Positions 10,751-21,758 of a stretch of 64,000 bases of DNA are shown piece by piece. The notes under the pieces are model-generated. The model ran no database searches. It worked only from the letters and a program-made list of their open reading frames with translations, and was not told the origin of the DNA. The position numbers and the translations under genes were made by a program. The DNA is from Agrypnia vestita (taxonomy: Eukaryota > Arthropoda > Insecta > Trichoptera > Phryganeidae): assembly GCA_016648135.1 (NCBI GenBank), contig JADDOH010010949.1, forward strand, positions 47,586 through 111,585, written 5' to 3'. Each line of letters begins with the position of its first letter. The stretch's first letter is position 1.

Positions 10751-11330
10751 TATATATTTTGGCTGCCAGTTAAGGCTGTGAGAAGAGAGTAGCGTAGCGT
10801 CTTGATAACGTTAGTGATAGACATTATTAAATAGAGAATTTAGCTTATTTGCTTCTTACACCTTATTATTATTTGAGCGTATGGTAGCGTTAGTGACGGA
10901 CATTGTTGCGAAGAGAATTATCAATTTTTTGCACCTCATTTTATACACCTCATCATTATTTGTGTCATCTGGTAGCGTTAGTGACGGACATTATCATATA
11001 GAAAATAATTATATATTTTTTGATTTATGATTAACACCAATGACATGCGATATTATTAGTTTAAATTAAGATAAAACTGTTGTATTTAAAAAAAGAAAAC
11101 ATTTTAAAAATAAATAATTCAGAGGAGGTATTTTATTTATTTATAAAGTATATAGCTGAAGTTTTCATTTTATTTATTATAAATTTTTTCATTCAATTTT
11201 ATTTTGTATTGAAACTAGTTTTGAAAACGGAATGAGATAAGCTATCATATTAATTTTGAATACTGAATGAGATCAGCTGTTGGATACGAAGTTACGGACA
11301 GACATTCGAAATTATTATTATTGGGGAGGA
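10751..11330 (+). repeat. Repeat family B with internal ~85-bp tandem units
   Basis: Begins near GGCTGCCAGTTAAGGCTGTGAG and ends near ATTATTATTGGGG. Inside, GTTAGTGACGGACATT occurs three times (about 10809, 10892, 10979), spaced roughly 80-90 bp. The same architecture appears at 61779-62165 (same strand) and 51952-52462 (inverted). No protein and no recognised ends. Confidence 0.7.
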
Positions 11331-11824
11331 GGGTGAGCTTACTTAAAATTGATATCGTTAGTTTTAAAATAATATGTTTAAAATAATATTTAAAATAACA
11401 TTTAATGGTTTTACTCAAAACAGTTAATGTTCTAGATTTATTTCAACTGATAAGGTTTTAAGTATCCATTAAATGTACGAAAAAATTGTTGGCATCGTTA
11501 CAAAATTCATGCTTTAAAAACAAACTATTAAGCCAATTTACTAACCTAAATACTTCAAAGGCTCGGGAACGAATTCGGTTCTGTTGCCATTTAGATTTTC
11601 AGTTCCGTGATTAAATAAATATATATATATATTTTTGTTATTTGCTTTGATTTGGATATTATGGGATTTTTTGTTGTTGTTGTGACTAATTAATGTAAAA
11701 AACAAATAAATAATTATTTATTATAGTTAATGCCAAGCTGATATTTTCTGCTAGTAAGATGCATATCTTCTGATCGCTGTTATGAGTTTGGAATATTATA
11801 AAATTTAGTGTTCCTATAAACTCA
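11331..11824. other. A+T-rich, nothing recognised
   Basis: Contains a short TATATATATAT run near 11620. No repeat partner seen. Confidence 0.3.
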
Positions 11825-12363
11825 TCTATACCTTTAAAACTCAATGCCTGTCTGTCTATCTGTTCTCTATACAAATCCACACCGTTTGTCCGATTCGATT
11901 GAAATTTTGCATACTTATGCTTTGTGACCCGGTGGGTAACATAGGCAACATTTCTCTCCTATTCTCATACCCCTTCCCCTCCCCATGACATATTTTCGAT
12001 GCAAATCTGTACCGTTTGACCGATCGGACTCAAAATTTGGAAACTTATTCTTATTAGTCCTAACTCGACGGGTAACATAGGCTACATTTCCCTTCTCCTT
12101 TTTTACCCCTTCCTCTCTTTCTGATGTATTTTCGATGCAAATCTATACCGTTCGACCGATCGGACTCAAAATTAGGAAACTTATTCTTAAGGACTCGGCA
12201 GGTAAAATAGTCTATATTTCCTTCCTCCCCTTTTACCTTTTTTCCTCCCCCTGATATATTTTCGATGCAAATCTATACCGTTCGAATCAAACCTTTGTTT
12301 ACCCCTACAAATTTATTTTTAACTTAATCCTTAACCCGTGCAACGCCGGGTACGAATAGTTAG
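11825..12363 (+). mobile_element. Helitron-like element with ~130-bp tandem units
   Basis: Starts A^TCTATACCTTTAAAACTC and ends in a hairpin (ACCCG / CGGGT) followed 8 bases later by TTAG^T, close to the Helitron rule A^TC...CTRR^T. The interior has three tandem units, each with GTTYGACCGATCGGACTCAA, CTTATTCTTA, GGGTAACATAGGC and TTTTCGATGCAAATCTATACC. The first base of the terminal CTAG is mutated. A related copy at 25454-25954 has perfect ends. Non-autonomous: no Rep/helicase sequence. Confidence 0.72.
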
Positions 12364-12702
12364 TTTATAGATAAAACTTCCAAAAATGGGTCACTCGCGG
12401 CACACCCTTTGAAAAACACTGAGAACTTACAGGATATCAAGTCACATATTATTATCATAAACATTCAGCTTTGTGAGAGGATTAACCCCGTTCTATTGTG
12501 GGTCACTTATTTAATAATAAACGATCATTGTGTAAACAGTCACCGCCCACATCCGGAGAACCGAAAACTGTTGATAAGGGTACCCATAATATAGTATTTA
12601 CAACTCGGGTTAAGGACTTCCACATACGCCCATTTGTAAAATACTCAACGTTGAAACTAGGGAAAATGGTATTTTTTTTTTAAGAAATGAATGGAAATGT
12701 AT
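12364..12702. other. Spacer between Helitron and solo LTR
   Basis: Short overlapping open frames only. The last four bases (12699-12702) are the GTAT duplication of the next element. Confidence 0.4.
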
Positions 12703-13292
12703 TGTTATGTGTCGTGGCTGCAGAATATCAATTAATTAATTAAACTGACGTACAAGGTCACTTATCGCTATCAAACGTAACGATATTCCGTAAATTAAAC
12801 TATTTAGAAAATTTGTCGCTCGTAAAAGACACTTTATATTCGCTTTAATACTATTTTCACTGTTCACTAGAATATTCCATTAATTTCCGCACTTATTAAT
12901 TTTCCTTCGGTTTATTTCGATACGTAAGAAGAATCGCTGTCGAATTATCGCTCGCTTGGCACCACTGGCTTCGCGCCGCTACCGCTCGCTTGGCTGGCCT
13001 GATCCACCGCCTGCGGCTACCTTCGCATGTATTATTGTTTGTTGCTTGTCAACGCGCACGGAAAAATAACTCACTACTTACTTCCGCGTGTCGTATTTAT
13101 AGGGGCTAATGCTGTTATCGAAATTCCGAGACGTTTTCCGCGTTTTCGAGAAGTTTCTCGCGTTTTCCAGACGAGATGTCTCTCGTAAGCCGTAGATTAT
13201 GCCAGGCTGTTCTGGAATCTTCTTTAGTATTGTGATTATTTCAAACTGTCACTTTGACAGAAGTGTGTGCTTCTTTTTTTAGCCTCGTTACA
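12703..13292. mobile_element. Solo LTR, 590 bp
   Basis: Begins TGTTATG and ends CGTTACA (TG...CA), with a perfect 4-bp duplication GTAT at 12699-12702 and 13293-13296, typical of Ty3/Gypsy integration. It contains a G+C-rich block (about 12950-13030), a TATA-like TATTTATAGGGG near 13095, and repeated TTTTCGAGAAG / GTTTTCCAGACG motifs. No internal retroelement region flanks it, so it is the product of LTR-LTR recombination. Orientation is probably plus, from the TATA position. Confidence 0.85.
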
Positions 13293-13296
13293 GTAT

Positions 13297-14597
13297 TATA
13301 AAAGCTGCTCGACGATTTATATACACTCCTAGTATAGAAACTAAAATAGTATCGATTGAGACGGGCAGTACTCGTCATGCCAGCCATCTTGTAAGTTAAC
13401 TACTATACCTCGAAGGAGATAGAGTGTTGGTAGATGCAAAAAAATGCGTCGACAGTAAAATGGCGGCTTTTTGAAGCCAGAAAATATGCAGGAGATTTCT
13501 TGAGGAGTCTATGGCCCAAATTAAACTCGCATAGGTGACAACGTTATGCGCACATTCATAAATGTAAGGATATATAGTAAAAAGCGACCAAAATATTATG
13601 TTCTTCAGAATCACTGATATTTTTAAGTAACTATCAATGTATGTGATTCACTTTTGAAAAATATAGTGATTATTTTCAGAAAGTAAATTTTAATATAAAC
13701 TTATTAAACAATTTATGTGTTCGTGTCGTTTTATATTTTTATTTGATTTTATTTTGTTAAGTATGTTAGAAAGCTGTGAATTGAATAATATTTTATAGGG
13801 TAGGAAACATTTGTTAATGATTAAACTTTTTAAATTTATTACGGATATGTTTTGCTTTATAAGGACATTACCAATCTTAAGAAGTGACATACCGAGACAT
13901 AGAATACTTGTATACTACTTGTGAGAGTATTAGAAATGAAGGAAATTAATAATATGTCGAAATGCTTTTCAAGTTAAGTCGACGACAAGAATAAAAAACA
14001 AGTGATGTATTTCCAAAAATTTGGTTATTTAGTTCTACAAATTTACCTTGTACCTAAACAGTAAAATATTATAAATTATGCTAGTGATATTTTAAAAATA
14101 TTTTGTGACATATGATAAGACAGTAATTATAGTTGAAGTTGCATAGTCAATAGTAACAACCTTTTCACCAATCAGAAAAGAGACATATGGGTATGAAATC
14201 TATCTTTTTGGGAATATTGGGAATGTATTGGAGATGCTAATTTAAGAGAAATCGCACATAATAGATATTTTCGGAAAAATCCAAAAATTTTTTTAAATAT
14301 CTGCAACGCACGAAAATGTAGCGGAAGGTTAAGAAAATCCAATACATTTATAAAGTGACAAACTAACGAAACCACGTGGAACAGTTTACGCGACAGAAAC
14401 GAATACCACAGAAAGCTGATGATCAGTGCGCGTATCGACCAGCGACAAATTACAAAAGTACCTTCCGGCGTGCGAGAAGTGTTCAATAGAGATCAAAGTG
14501 ATACAGACGACATAAATTAGAATTATCATAGATAAGCGGAAGTTTCTTAATGGTGAAAGTTGGAATAATAATTATTTCGTTAACATTAACAATTATT
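13297..14597. other. Unassigned
   Basis: Mostly A+T-rich. Between 14165 and 14520 one plus frame is relatively open with charged residues (for example ARIDQRQITKVP), but it matches nothing I know and is interrupted by stops. It could be the 5' side of the LINE tail that follows. Confidence 0.3.
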
Positions 14598-14774
14598 AAA
14601 ATGAGGAAAACTTTTGGACAGGAGCACTATGCATATCTTGAACCAAAACTATACAATAAACTTAACTCAAACTTGTCAAATTTGAAAACTTTAACAAAAG
14701 TAAAATTAAAAAAAATTGTAACATACTGCCTAAGGTCAGAAATAAATAGACAGGAGCTGGAAGAAATATTCTAA
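14598..14774 (+). pseudogene. Possible LINE C-terminal fragment
   Basis: The frame ending at TAA encodes RKTFGQEHYAYLEPKLYNKL, then a K-rich helix. It resembles the tail of Jockey/CR1-type LINE polyproteins, where a y-g-x-x-s-f...P-x-L-Y-N-x-L-P motif is followed by a short helix with spaced lysines. It lacks the usual proline after the leucine. No RT lies upstream. Confidence 0.4.
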
Positions 14775-15009
14775 CACAAACTGTAATTGGAGTTACTGTA
14801 CCATTACGAATATTTTCTATTTTCTGCACATTTTTTTGTTATGTATATTATCGCTCTTTACTTATTATAAATTTATATATTTAAGTAGTTTAATTTGATC
14901 ATATGTATATTATTACTTTTTATTAGATCTTTCCTATATTTCTCTTTATTATATATCTGATTTGTAACAGAGTGTTAGTTAAATTAGTATAAACCACTAC
15001 CAGATTTTA
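14775..15009 (-). other. Probable PLE terminal repeat, distal part
   Basis: A+T-rich sequence downstream, on the minus strand, of the hammerhead-like motif at 15010-15051. It is assigned only by position relative to that motif. Confidence 0.3.
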
Positions 15010-15051
15010 GGTCTACTGGTTTCGAGACGTACCCGTCTCTTCGTCAGGACC
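15010..15051 (-). ncRNA. Hammerhead-like ribozyme motif
   Basis: On the minus strand: stem I GGTC / GACC (4 bp), core CTGACGA, one extra A, stem II GAGAC / GTCTC with a 6-base loop, then GAAAC. A two-base-pair stem III (AC-CA-GT) and A at the cleavage site follow. All catalytic core positions except the variable position 7 match the hammerhead consensus. Such minimal type I motifs are known from Penelope-like retroelements. The single base between core and stem II recurs in all copies here. Confidence 0.55.
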
Positions 15052-15912
15052 AAAAAAAAACGTCGCTTGACGTTCGTCTTTGAAATTCATTTGAATCGTT
15101 TTGAATTCATTTTCTTATTTTTATTTTTTTCTCTTCACTTAATAACTGTTACAGCTACAAAACTACACCGGTACTCAGGAACATGCCCAATAGCTAGTTG
15201 AGTGGCAATTCCAAAAAATATACTAAAGTTAAAAAAATATACATACATATGTAAATTTGAATTCTTAATAAATAAATTAAAAAAAAAAATTAAATCAGTG
15301 CCAAGTAGCTTTGTGCATAGAATAAAACATTAATTAATTTCAAGCGTTTTATTTGCCTCTCAACGTTGCAACGGATTCCAGGATAATAATATCGTTTTTC
15401 TGAGGGGCGTAGCCAAGATATTGTATACAAATTGTTATCTCTGTGCCACATGCACTTTATCAATGCATTTGATGGGCAGCACGTCCCTGCGGTGATCATA
15501 ATGCAACCTATAACTGCATCGTACAGTGCATCGGATGCATGACGCAGCAGCGGTGTCTCCAACGTCCCACATCGCTGGTTTGCGATACTTCCATATCATA
15601 AATAATATATTATATTACAAATAGTAATAAAGTTCCCGGGCGAAGTACGCCGTTGCGCAATGCCTTGTTGCAAAATGAAATAACAAGTATTATTCGAACA
15701 GCTGATATAACACAGTTTGATAATGTGGTTTTCATTATATTGCGAACCTTTTGCGTGTCTGCATTTCTCTCTGCATTTGCAGTATGTATTGCATCTCATA
15801 AATAAGTTTGAACGAATGTTAACTTTATTTTTATAAATCATAGATTATTTAATAATAATAATTAGATTATTTATAAGTACCTATATATGTAAGTGTTTTC
15901 AAATATTTTATT
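15052..15912. other. Unassigned
   Basis: Contains a minus frame of 90 codons (15290-15562) without an ATG start and without a domain. The rest is A+T-rich. Confidence 0.3.
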
Positions 15913-16157
15913 TACAGGGTTATTTGGCAAACATTCATAACTTCGCAGGACTATATTTCTGCTAACGTTTAAGCTATCATGACCTAATGTCAATAATGAT
16001 GGAGATATTTGACATCAAAGTTTGCATTTTTTTTCAATATTTCTGACTTAATAAGTAAATTAATATTTCGGCGTTAACTTTGTGGAAATTCATTATGAAC
16101 AAATAATGAAATAAAACAATGAACTTTGTTTTTTTCCACTTATATTTGAGCACTTGT

Positions 16158-16201
16158 TTCACTACATGTTTCGGAAACGTCCGTTTCCTTCGTCAGGTGA
16201 A
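16158..16201 (-). ncRNA. Hammerhead-like ribozyme motif, left arm
   Basis: Minus strand: stem I TTCAC / GTGAA (5 bp, perfect), core CTGACGA, one extra A, stem II GGAAAC / GTTTCC (6 bp, perfect, GGAC loop), GAAAC, stem III AC-AT-GT, cleavage-site A. It mirrors the motif at 16468-16511, differing at the variable core position. Confidence 0.6.
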
Positions 16202-16311
16202 TTAAGACTGAGGTATGTGGGAGTGGTTGTCTGGTGTGTGAGTGTGGATTCGGTAGAAGTGGAGGGGATATCTAGGTGGTGGGAGATCGGAGATATCTAG
16301 GTGGTGAGAGA

Positions 16312-16467
16312 AACACAACAAATAACATAATCAATAATCAAATACAACCCTTCACATCACCCCTTCTTACAATGTTTCCGATCTCCCACCACCTGGATAC
16401 CCCCTCCACTTCTACCGAATCCACAACCCACACACCAGACAATCACTCCCACATACCTCAGTCTTAA
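16312..16467 (+). pseudogene. Penelope-like ORF C-terminal tail
   Basis: The frame encodes NTTNNIINNQIQPFTSPLLTM and continues FPISHH to a TAA at 16465-16467. The spacing N-I-I-N-N...F...P-L-L...F-P matches the tail of the PLE frame at 57506-57831 (NSNIINN...FVHNPLLNNFPL). That frame lies downstream of a GIY-YIG endonuclease sequence, so this is the same protein end. The inverted arm (about 16205-16290) carries a partial mirror. The protein is otherwise absent. Confidence 0.6.
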
Positions 16468-16511
16468 TTCACCTGATGAAGGAAACGGACGTTTCCGAAA
16501 CATGTAGTGAA
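16468..16511 (+). ncRNA. Hammerhead-like ribozyme motif abutting the PLE stop codon
   Basis: Stem I TTCAC / GTGAA, core CTGATGA, one extra A, stem II GGAAAC / GTTTCC, GAAAC, stem III AC-AT-GT, cleavage-site A. Every invariant core nucleotide is present. The motif begins on the base after the TAA of the PLE tail, so the ribozyme would start the 3' untranslated region. Self-cleavage is inferred. Confidence 0.62.
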
Positions 16512-16749
16512 AAAAGTGCTCAAATATAAGTGGAAAAAAACAAAGTTCATTGTTTTATTTCATTATTTGTTCATAATGGATTTCCACAAAGTTAACGCCG
16601 AAATATTCATTTACTTATTAAGTCAGAAATATTGAAAAAAATCTCCATAACTATTGATATAGGTCATAATAGCTTGAACATTTTAGACTTATAATCAAAG
16701 CAGGAATACAGTCCTGCGAGGTTATGAATGTTTTCCAAATAACCCTGTA

Positions 16750-17821
16750 TATTTTTTACGTATTTTAAATGCTCTGCACTCTAGCGAATATTCATTTTTT
16801 ACTATTTTTTAATTTTTTATTATATTTATATTTTTTTTGGGGAAAATTAACAGCAAAACAACAATCTTAAAAATATGATATAATGGTTTTTACAATTATG
16901 CCAATTACAAATTTTCCACTGAATATAATAAACTAAATCACTATTCATCAGTCATTCTCGTCAATGGGTGACAAATAGTAATATACGAGACGAGTATATC
17001 GATGACTATTGAAACTCTAGATTAAATATATTCAGTAGTGTAAAATTTATGAAAATTGAAATAATCGAGTTTTACCACAAAGTAACCGCAAGACACTTCT
17101 TGTGTTCCTGATTTGTGTTGATAATTTTTAAACTTCACGATCGCTGCCTATTGAAGAGAAAGAAAAAAAGAACCCGGGGTGGTTAGAGAGAAGTAAGAAA
17201 AGTATGGCGTTGAGATAAATACTGTATACCTTCTGCGGAGATTAATTTAGTATTGGAAGACTGTTGCCGAGAAGATGTGGACTATAGCTGTGTTGAAAAT
17301 GGAGAAGAATAATCAAAAAACCAAGATGTGAACTGAAGGTACATCTTCACCTTTGACGGAAGGGAATCCATTATAGCACTTTAATTTCGAGACACGTATC
17401 CGGAAGTAGAATAGTAAATGTCGGTAATGGCCATCCGTCATCTTTGACAGGCACTTTCTACAAGTTCTACATGTTTAAAAATAAAATTCAACTCCCAACA
17501 CTTTGACTGTATTTTGCAAGACGAACAAATACAAGAATTTTATAAAAAGAATAAGGCTCAAAGATTTAATTTTTTCGTTCTGTTTCACGCATATATTAGC
17601 TAGCAGAATGGCGGAAATCGTTCGTTGTTGATAAAATATAAAATGATTATAAACAAAGTGTTTTAAATACTTTCCCACCATAATAATTAATACCTATGAT
17701 TTTGAAATAACCTAACATGATGACCTTTCAACAGAAAATATACCCATCAGTGGTGTGATACAAAGTTTTAAAATCCTCAGGAAAAAAAATATTGGTAAAA
17801 TTTGTAAGAATATTTATTGTG
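16750..17821. other. Unassigned
   Basis: A purine-rich stretch (17150-17340) contains no long frame, and the short minus frame at 17475-17681 has no domain. Nothing recognised. Confidence 0.3.
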
Positions 17822-18618
17822 AATCAACTCAAGCACGAGCACATTATCGCGGGATCATGGCTGTGGATGCAAATGAAACTTTTAAATAAATTTAAACATC
17901 AAATTATTACACAAAGTCATTGGAAACGAATTTAATCGGAGCACTGATTAAATTCATTCTAAATTTCGTAATTCGGACTTGACATAACATCTCTTTTTAT
18001 CGCTCTGATTACTACAGATCATTTCTCACATGTCAGTTGGTACTTTATTGATTTGTCGCTGGAATACATAAACGCGCTGCCAGCCTTTATTTCGCTTCTA
18101 TGGCGTCATCAGGTTTTCAAAATAAAATTTCAAGATAAATCGCTCTCCGCGCGCGCTCTCGCTTTTATATAAATTTATTTATATAAAAATTTATTTTTAT
18201 ATCTTGTTTAAAGAAACTTCTTCTTTCTTGATCTTTTTATCGAATATGTTAAATATATCTTCTTTTTCTCTTGTATACAATACATAGTATTCTACATTAA
18301 GTAATTAAGTGTTGAGTAAGGTTCATTAAGTGAATTCATGTAATTGGCTTAATATTAGTATTATATCATGTGTTCTACTTCTTAATATCAAATTAGCTGT
18401 TTGAATTCCAAATAAAATAAAATAAAATAAAATAAAACATGTTGATTCCGCGATATCTCAAGATTATTCTACTCATTTTTAGTAGTTTCTTCATATTTCT
18501 AGTAGCCTCGCCATACCTGCAGTGACTACGAGAATAGCCTAGTAGATTTAGACTCGTGTGGACCATTTGAGAGACTTAGACAACGTGTAATTCTCTCTGA
18601 TTCTTTCAACACGCGACA
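17822..18618 (+). repeat. LTR-like repeat, partner of 8251-8669
   Basis: Carries TATCGCGGGATCATGGCTGTGG near 17845 and TTGAGAGACTTAGACAACGTG near 18570, and ends ACA. A TATA-like CGCTTTTATATAAA occurs at about 18168, followed by an A+T-rich expansion absent from the 8-kb copy. An (AAATA)5 microsatellite lies at 18410-18437. The ends and TSD are not resolved. Confidence 0.4.
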
Positions 18619-18798
18619 ATATAATCAAAGAAGAAGAGATTGAATGAGATTGTTTTCAAGGAAGAAGGCTAAATCTCATAAATCTATGATGTACAGTGAC
18701 GGAAAAGTAGAGGGGGAGAAATTAAAAAATTAAAAATTTAACTTAGTTTATATTAGAGCAGAATTATTAAAATATTATTTTACAGCAGAGAAAAAAAT

Positions 18799-19023
18799 AT
18801 GAAGCTTTTAATAAGACCTTTTAGAAATCCTGATTACATGTTTGAACAAAACATGAAAATCAGAGGGTTACTTTTATTATGTAAAACTTATCATATTAAG
18901 AGAGAACGGAATGAAAACTCTGGCCAATTGGCCGCGAATTTTAGTGAAACTTTGGAAGAAAGATTCAATTCAGACCACAAGCTGAGCGAGGAATTTCAAA
19001 ATATACATTTTAATATTCCGTAA
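18799..19023 (+). CDS. Unrecognised 74-codon open frame
   Basis: ATG to TAA, charged composition (for example HIKRERNENSGQ), no domain I recognise. A pyrimidine-A rich acceptor-like TTTTACAG ends at 18785, 13 bases before the ATG, so it could be a terminal exon. There is no supporting donor or neighbouring exon. Chance is quite possible. Confidence 0.15.
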   Translation: MKLLIRPFRNPDYMFEQNMKIRGLLLLCKTYHIKRERNENSGQLAANFSETLEERFNSDHKLSEEFQNIHFNIP

Positions 19024-19239
19024 TTTGGGGGCATTAGAAATAATGTTGATAGAAAAGCCTATTTTCTGAAACGATACTAGCTTTACTACTATTCGGATTG
19101 TTGTATTTATTAATTTCATTTAATTTATGCTTAATTACAGTTAATTAATGGAAGAAAAAAGCTAAAATAAAAATACATATTAATTGATTCGAACTATATA
19201 TAGAACTTTTAAAAATTCCATAATGTGTGGATGTTCTTA

Positions 19240-19362
19240 GGATGGAATTGGCGAAGATTGCATTGTGTAGAGTGATCACTTAAGCCAGCTCATACAGGTT
19301 GTAAGTCCTGAGCTGTCGTATAAGAGACTTTCATCCACTTTCCTCATATATAAATAGTGAAA
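19240..19362. repeat. MITE family F, one terminal half
   Basis: Shares TTGCATTGTGTAGAGTGATC, CAGCTCAT and AAGAGACTTTCATCCACTTTCC with the right half of the element at 59034-59402. The left half is missing. Confidence 0.55.
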
Positions 19363-19523
19363 TCAGGTAAGTGATGAGCTTATATTATTTATAGCCATAC
19401 ACCTATGCAAAATTACGGGAAATAATAATTCCACGCGGTGATTGCGTGTCACATTCTAATTACCGAATATTTGAATTCCAGCAATTTACGGACTTAACGA
19501 CAGACAGACTAACAAATAGACAG

Positions 19524-19814
19524 TGAATGGTACCCACCGCTTACCCAGGACCGTTCTAAGAGCAAAAGCTTCCATATCGGTCCTACTCAATCGTCTCCAG
19601 GATGAAATTTTTTTTCAACTAACAAGCAGGACCGTGCTGCTCCGCGCCGGTCGTATAAACCGTTGCGAAGTGGCACGGCCGCTCGAACAAAAAAAACATT
19701 CACTGTCCCCGCCTCAAGATATGTCTTTATTAAAAAAAAAACAAAATACATAATTATAATACAAGGAAAATAACATAAAAAATAAAAGGAACCCAAAATA
19801 ACAAAATAATAATA
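19524..19814 (+). mobile_element. 291-bp retroposed insertion of unknown source
   Basis: Perfect 16-bp direct repeats ACTAACAAATAGACAG flank it (19508-19523 and 19815-19830). Its right part is A-rich from about 19731. Long variable TSDs plus an A-rich 3' tail indicate LINE-mediated retroposition. The body is G+C-rich (GGTACCCACCGCTTACCCAG, GCAGGACCGTGCTGCTCCGC) and has structured-RNA character, but I do not recognise the parent RNA. It lacks clear pol III boxes. Confidence 0.75.
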
Positions 19815-19830
19815 ACTAACAAATAGACAG

Positions 19831-20959
19831 ACAGACATACAGACAATTGTCCCATGTACCTACTTCATTTTACCGGCGTGCGTAACTTTAATTACGAATC
19901 CTGGTTCAATTTGATCAAGCGAGAGGAAAACAATTTTGATACAACATATAGAAGGCGGTGCGGGGACGGTGGCGGTGGAAAACAAGCCGAATAAAATGTC
20001 TGCCATACGCAGCACCAGTGCGTAGGAGCCTTAGAACACGCTTTTAATTGACTTTTTCGTCCAGCGAACGTGTTGGCAAAAAATATTTTTTAGCTCTGTG
20101 TTTTATTTTAATCGAAGCGTATAGACACGAAAAATAGTATGTAAAAAAACACTAGTGTTGATTTTTTTTTTTTAGGTTTAACATTTATTTTTAATTGGCA
20201 GATTATTAGCGATTCGGTATGAATCATACAGAAAGTTCTACAATGAGGCCTACAGAAATACAGCTTAAAAACTTTTATACAAAATGTTAACAAAACAAGC
20301 TACAATATATATTTTTTGTGATTAAAAAATTAGAACACTGTTAAAAAATGGAGGGGATTGTACTCACGTACGCGCGGATTGTTTGGCATGATTGTGATAA
20401 TTGATGTTGGTTATATATATTGGTTATAAATGAATATTATCGATTTTCGGTTCCGCATTCTAAACTTTCGAAACTATACAACTTTGACAGTCGCATTAAT
20501 TATCGAATAAATGATTTTTTTTAAAGCGAATATCTGACAATTACGTTGTTTTTGCAATAACATCGACAATAATATAGCTACTCATCCAAAATCGTAATCC
20601 AGTAAACAGTTCTAATTTTCAATTCAATAACCAATCATTCGTCAGTTTTAAATTGAATATCTTTATGATTAGCACTCGATTCAAGATGGTCGATAGTAAA
20701 TTATTTATATTAATGGAACACTTATTTCAAGTGAATAAATTTTTGACATTTTAATGGATGCGCGCGCATTTCGTGGACTCGCATTTCCGCTACAATGCGC
20801 ACGCTCGGCGTGCGCAACTTCCGTTATAATAAAAAATTACCTTCTATGTGACAAAGAAGAAAACTTCAAAAAGTGAAACGATACAAATTGAAAATTGAGA
20901 AGAATGACAAAAATAATAAAACTGCCGCAAAAGTATAAAAGGCGTGGTCCAACGTTGTT
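19831..20959. other. Unassigned; small G+C-rich hairpin at its end
   Basis: Mostly A+T-rich. Near 20793-20812 GCGCACGC-TCG-GCGTGCGC forms an 8-bp hairpin in a CpG-rich patch. Confidence 0.35.
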
Positions 20960-21250
20960 TGATCATATGTGAGGTATAAAAACAAAAGCAGCAATATCCA
21001 AAAATATTTAAAAATGTTTTGAATGCAGTCACCACGGATTACTAATTTAAAATGTACTGTATCTAGATTTAATGTTCAATATCTTCAAAAATCATGTTTC
21101 CTTTCATATAAAATAATTTAATATAGAGTACATAATAAAGCAATTTTTTTTTATTAAATCCAGAATTCAGTATATTATAAATTAGTAATCCTCGATGACT
21201 GTAGTCAATTTTTTTTGGGTGGTCTTTGCTTTTATACCTCACATATGATG
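20960..21250. mobile_element. MITE family D, most complete copy
   Basis: Long terminal inverted repeats, about 100 bp with mismatches, begin ATCATATGTGAGGTATAAAA and include a central GTCATCGAGGATTACTAATT-type block. At about 290 bp with no coding capacity it is a classic MITE. The exact TSD is ambiguous. Confidence 0.65.
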
Positions 21251-21382
21251 CGTGATAGTTAGGTTCAAATTCAAAAAAAATAAATCAACATGAGCATGGC
21301 GAATTCGGGTGCATAGTATGCACGTATTTTATGTTCAAATAACTAAAATATATACTCATATATAAAGTGGTAAAGTTTGCTA

Positions 21383-21758
21383 GTTTGCATGAAGAGGGTT
21401 ATCTCCGAAACCACTCAACCGATTTAAAAAATTCTTCACCAATATTTAGAATGGACTTTTAGAGTGGTGGACATGGGTTATATATTATTATCCCGTTAAA
21501 ATAAAAGGGATTTTTGTAGTGATCTATTTTACAGCTAAGGTCGACGAAAAATATTTCGAGCGATGCGTTTTTTACGAACATTGTCCTAACGGTAAGAGAT
21601 ATTTAAATATTTTCTGTTGAGAAGTTGTAGAACTCAAAAAGTTCTATAAAAAAATCTGAAAATACATATATCCATATGTTGAGGTTAATACACAAATTGA
21701 TAAAATATAAATAAGTTACTAAAAATCTACGCGTGCAAAGCCGCACGGGCACAATTAG
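21383..21758 (+). mobile_element. Helitron-like 3' part
   Basis: The phrases GGTTATCTCCGAAACCACTCAACCGATTT and later ATCCCGTTAAAATAAAAGGG are typical of insect Helitron copies. The 3' end has a hairpin (CGTGC-AAAGCC-GCACG) and ends TTAG^T, one base off CTAG. The 5' end is not defined. Confidence 0.6.

Larger units (their letters stand above)
15915..16747. mobile_element. Foldback element of two head-to-head PLE ends
   Basis: Two arms of about 370 bp (15915-16289 and 16377-16747) are imperfect inverted copies around a roughly 90-bp centre. The ends read CAGGGTTATTTGG and its complement and are flanked by TA on both sides, as in Tc1/mariner-type MITEs. Each arm carries, from the centre outward, the tail of a PLE reading frame, a hammerhead-like motif and a long A+T-rich terminal segment. 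The arms differ at many positions, so this is not an assembly mirror. Either a MITE captured PLE ends or the TA/CAGGG ends are coincidental. Confidence 0.75.

Noticed and set aside
15290..15562. 90-codon minus-strand protein
   Set aside because: No ATG start and no domain in any of the three frames.
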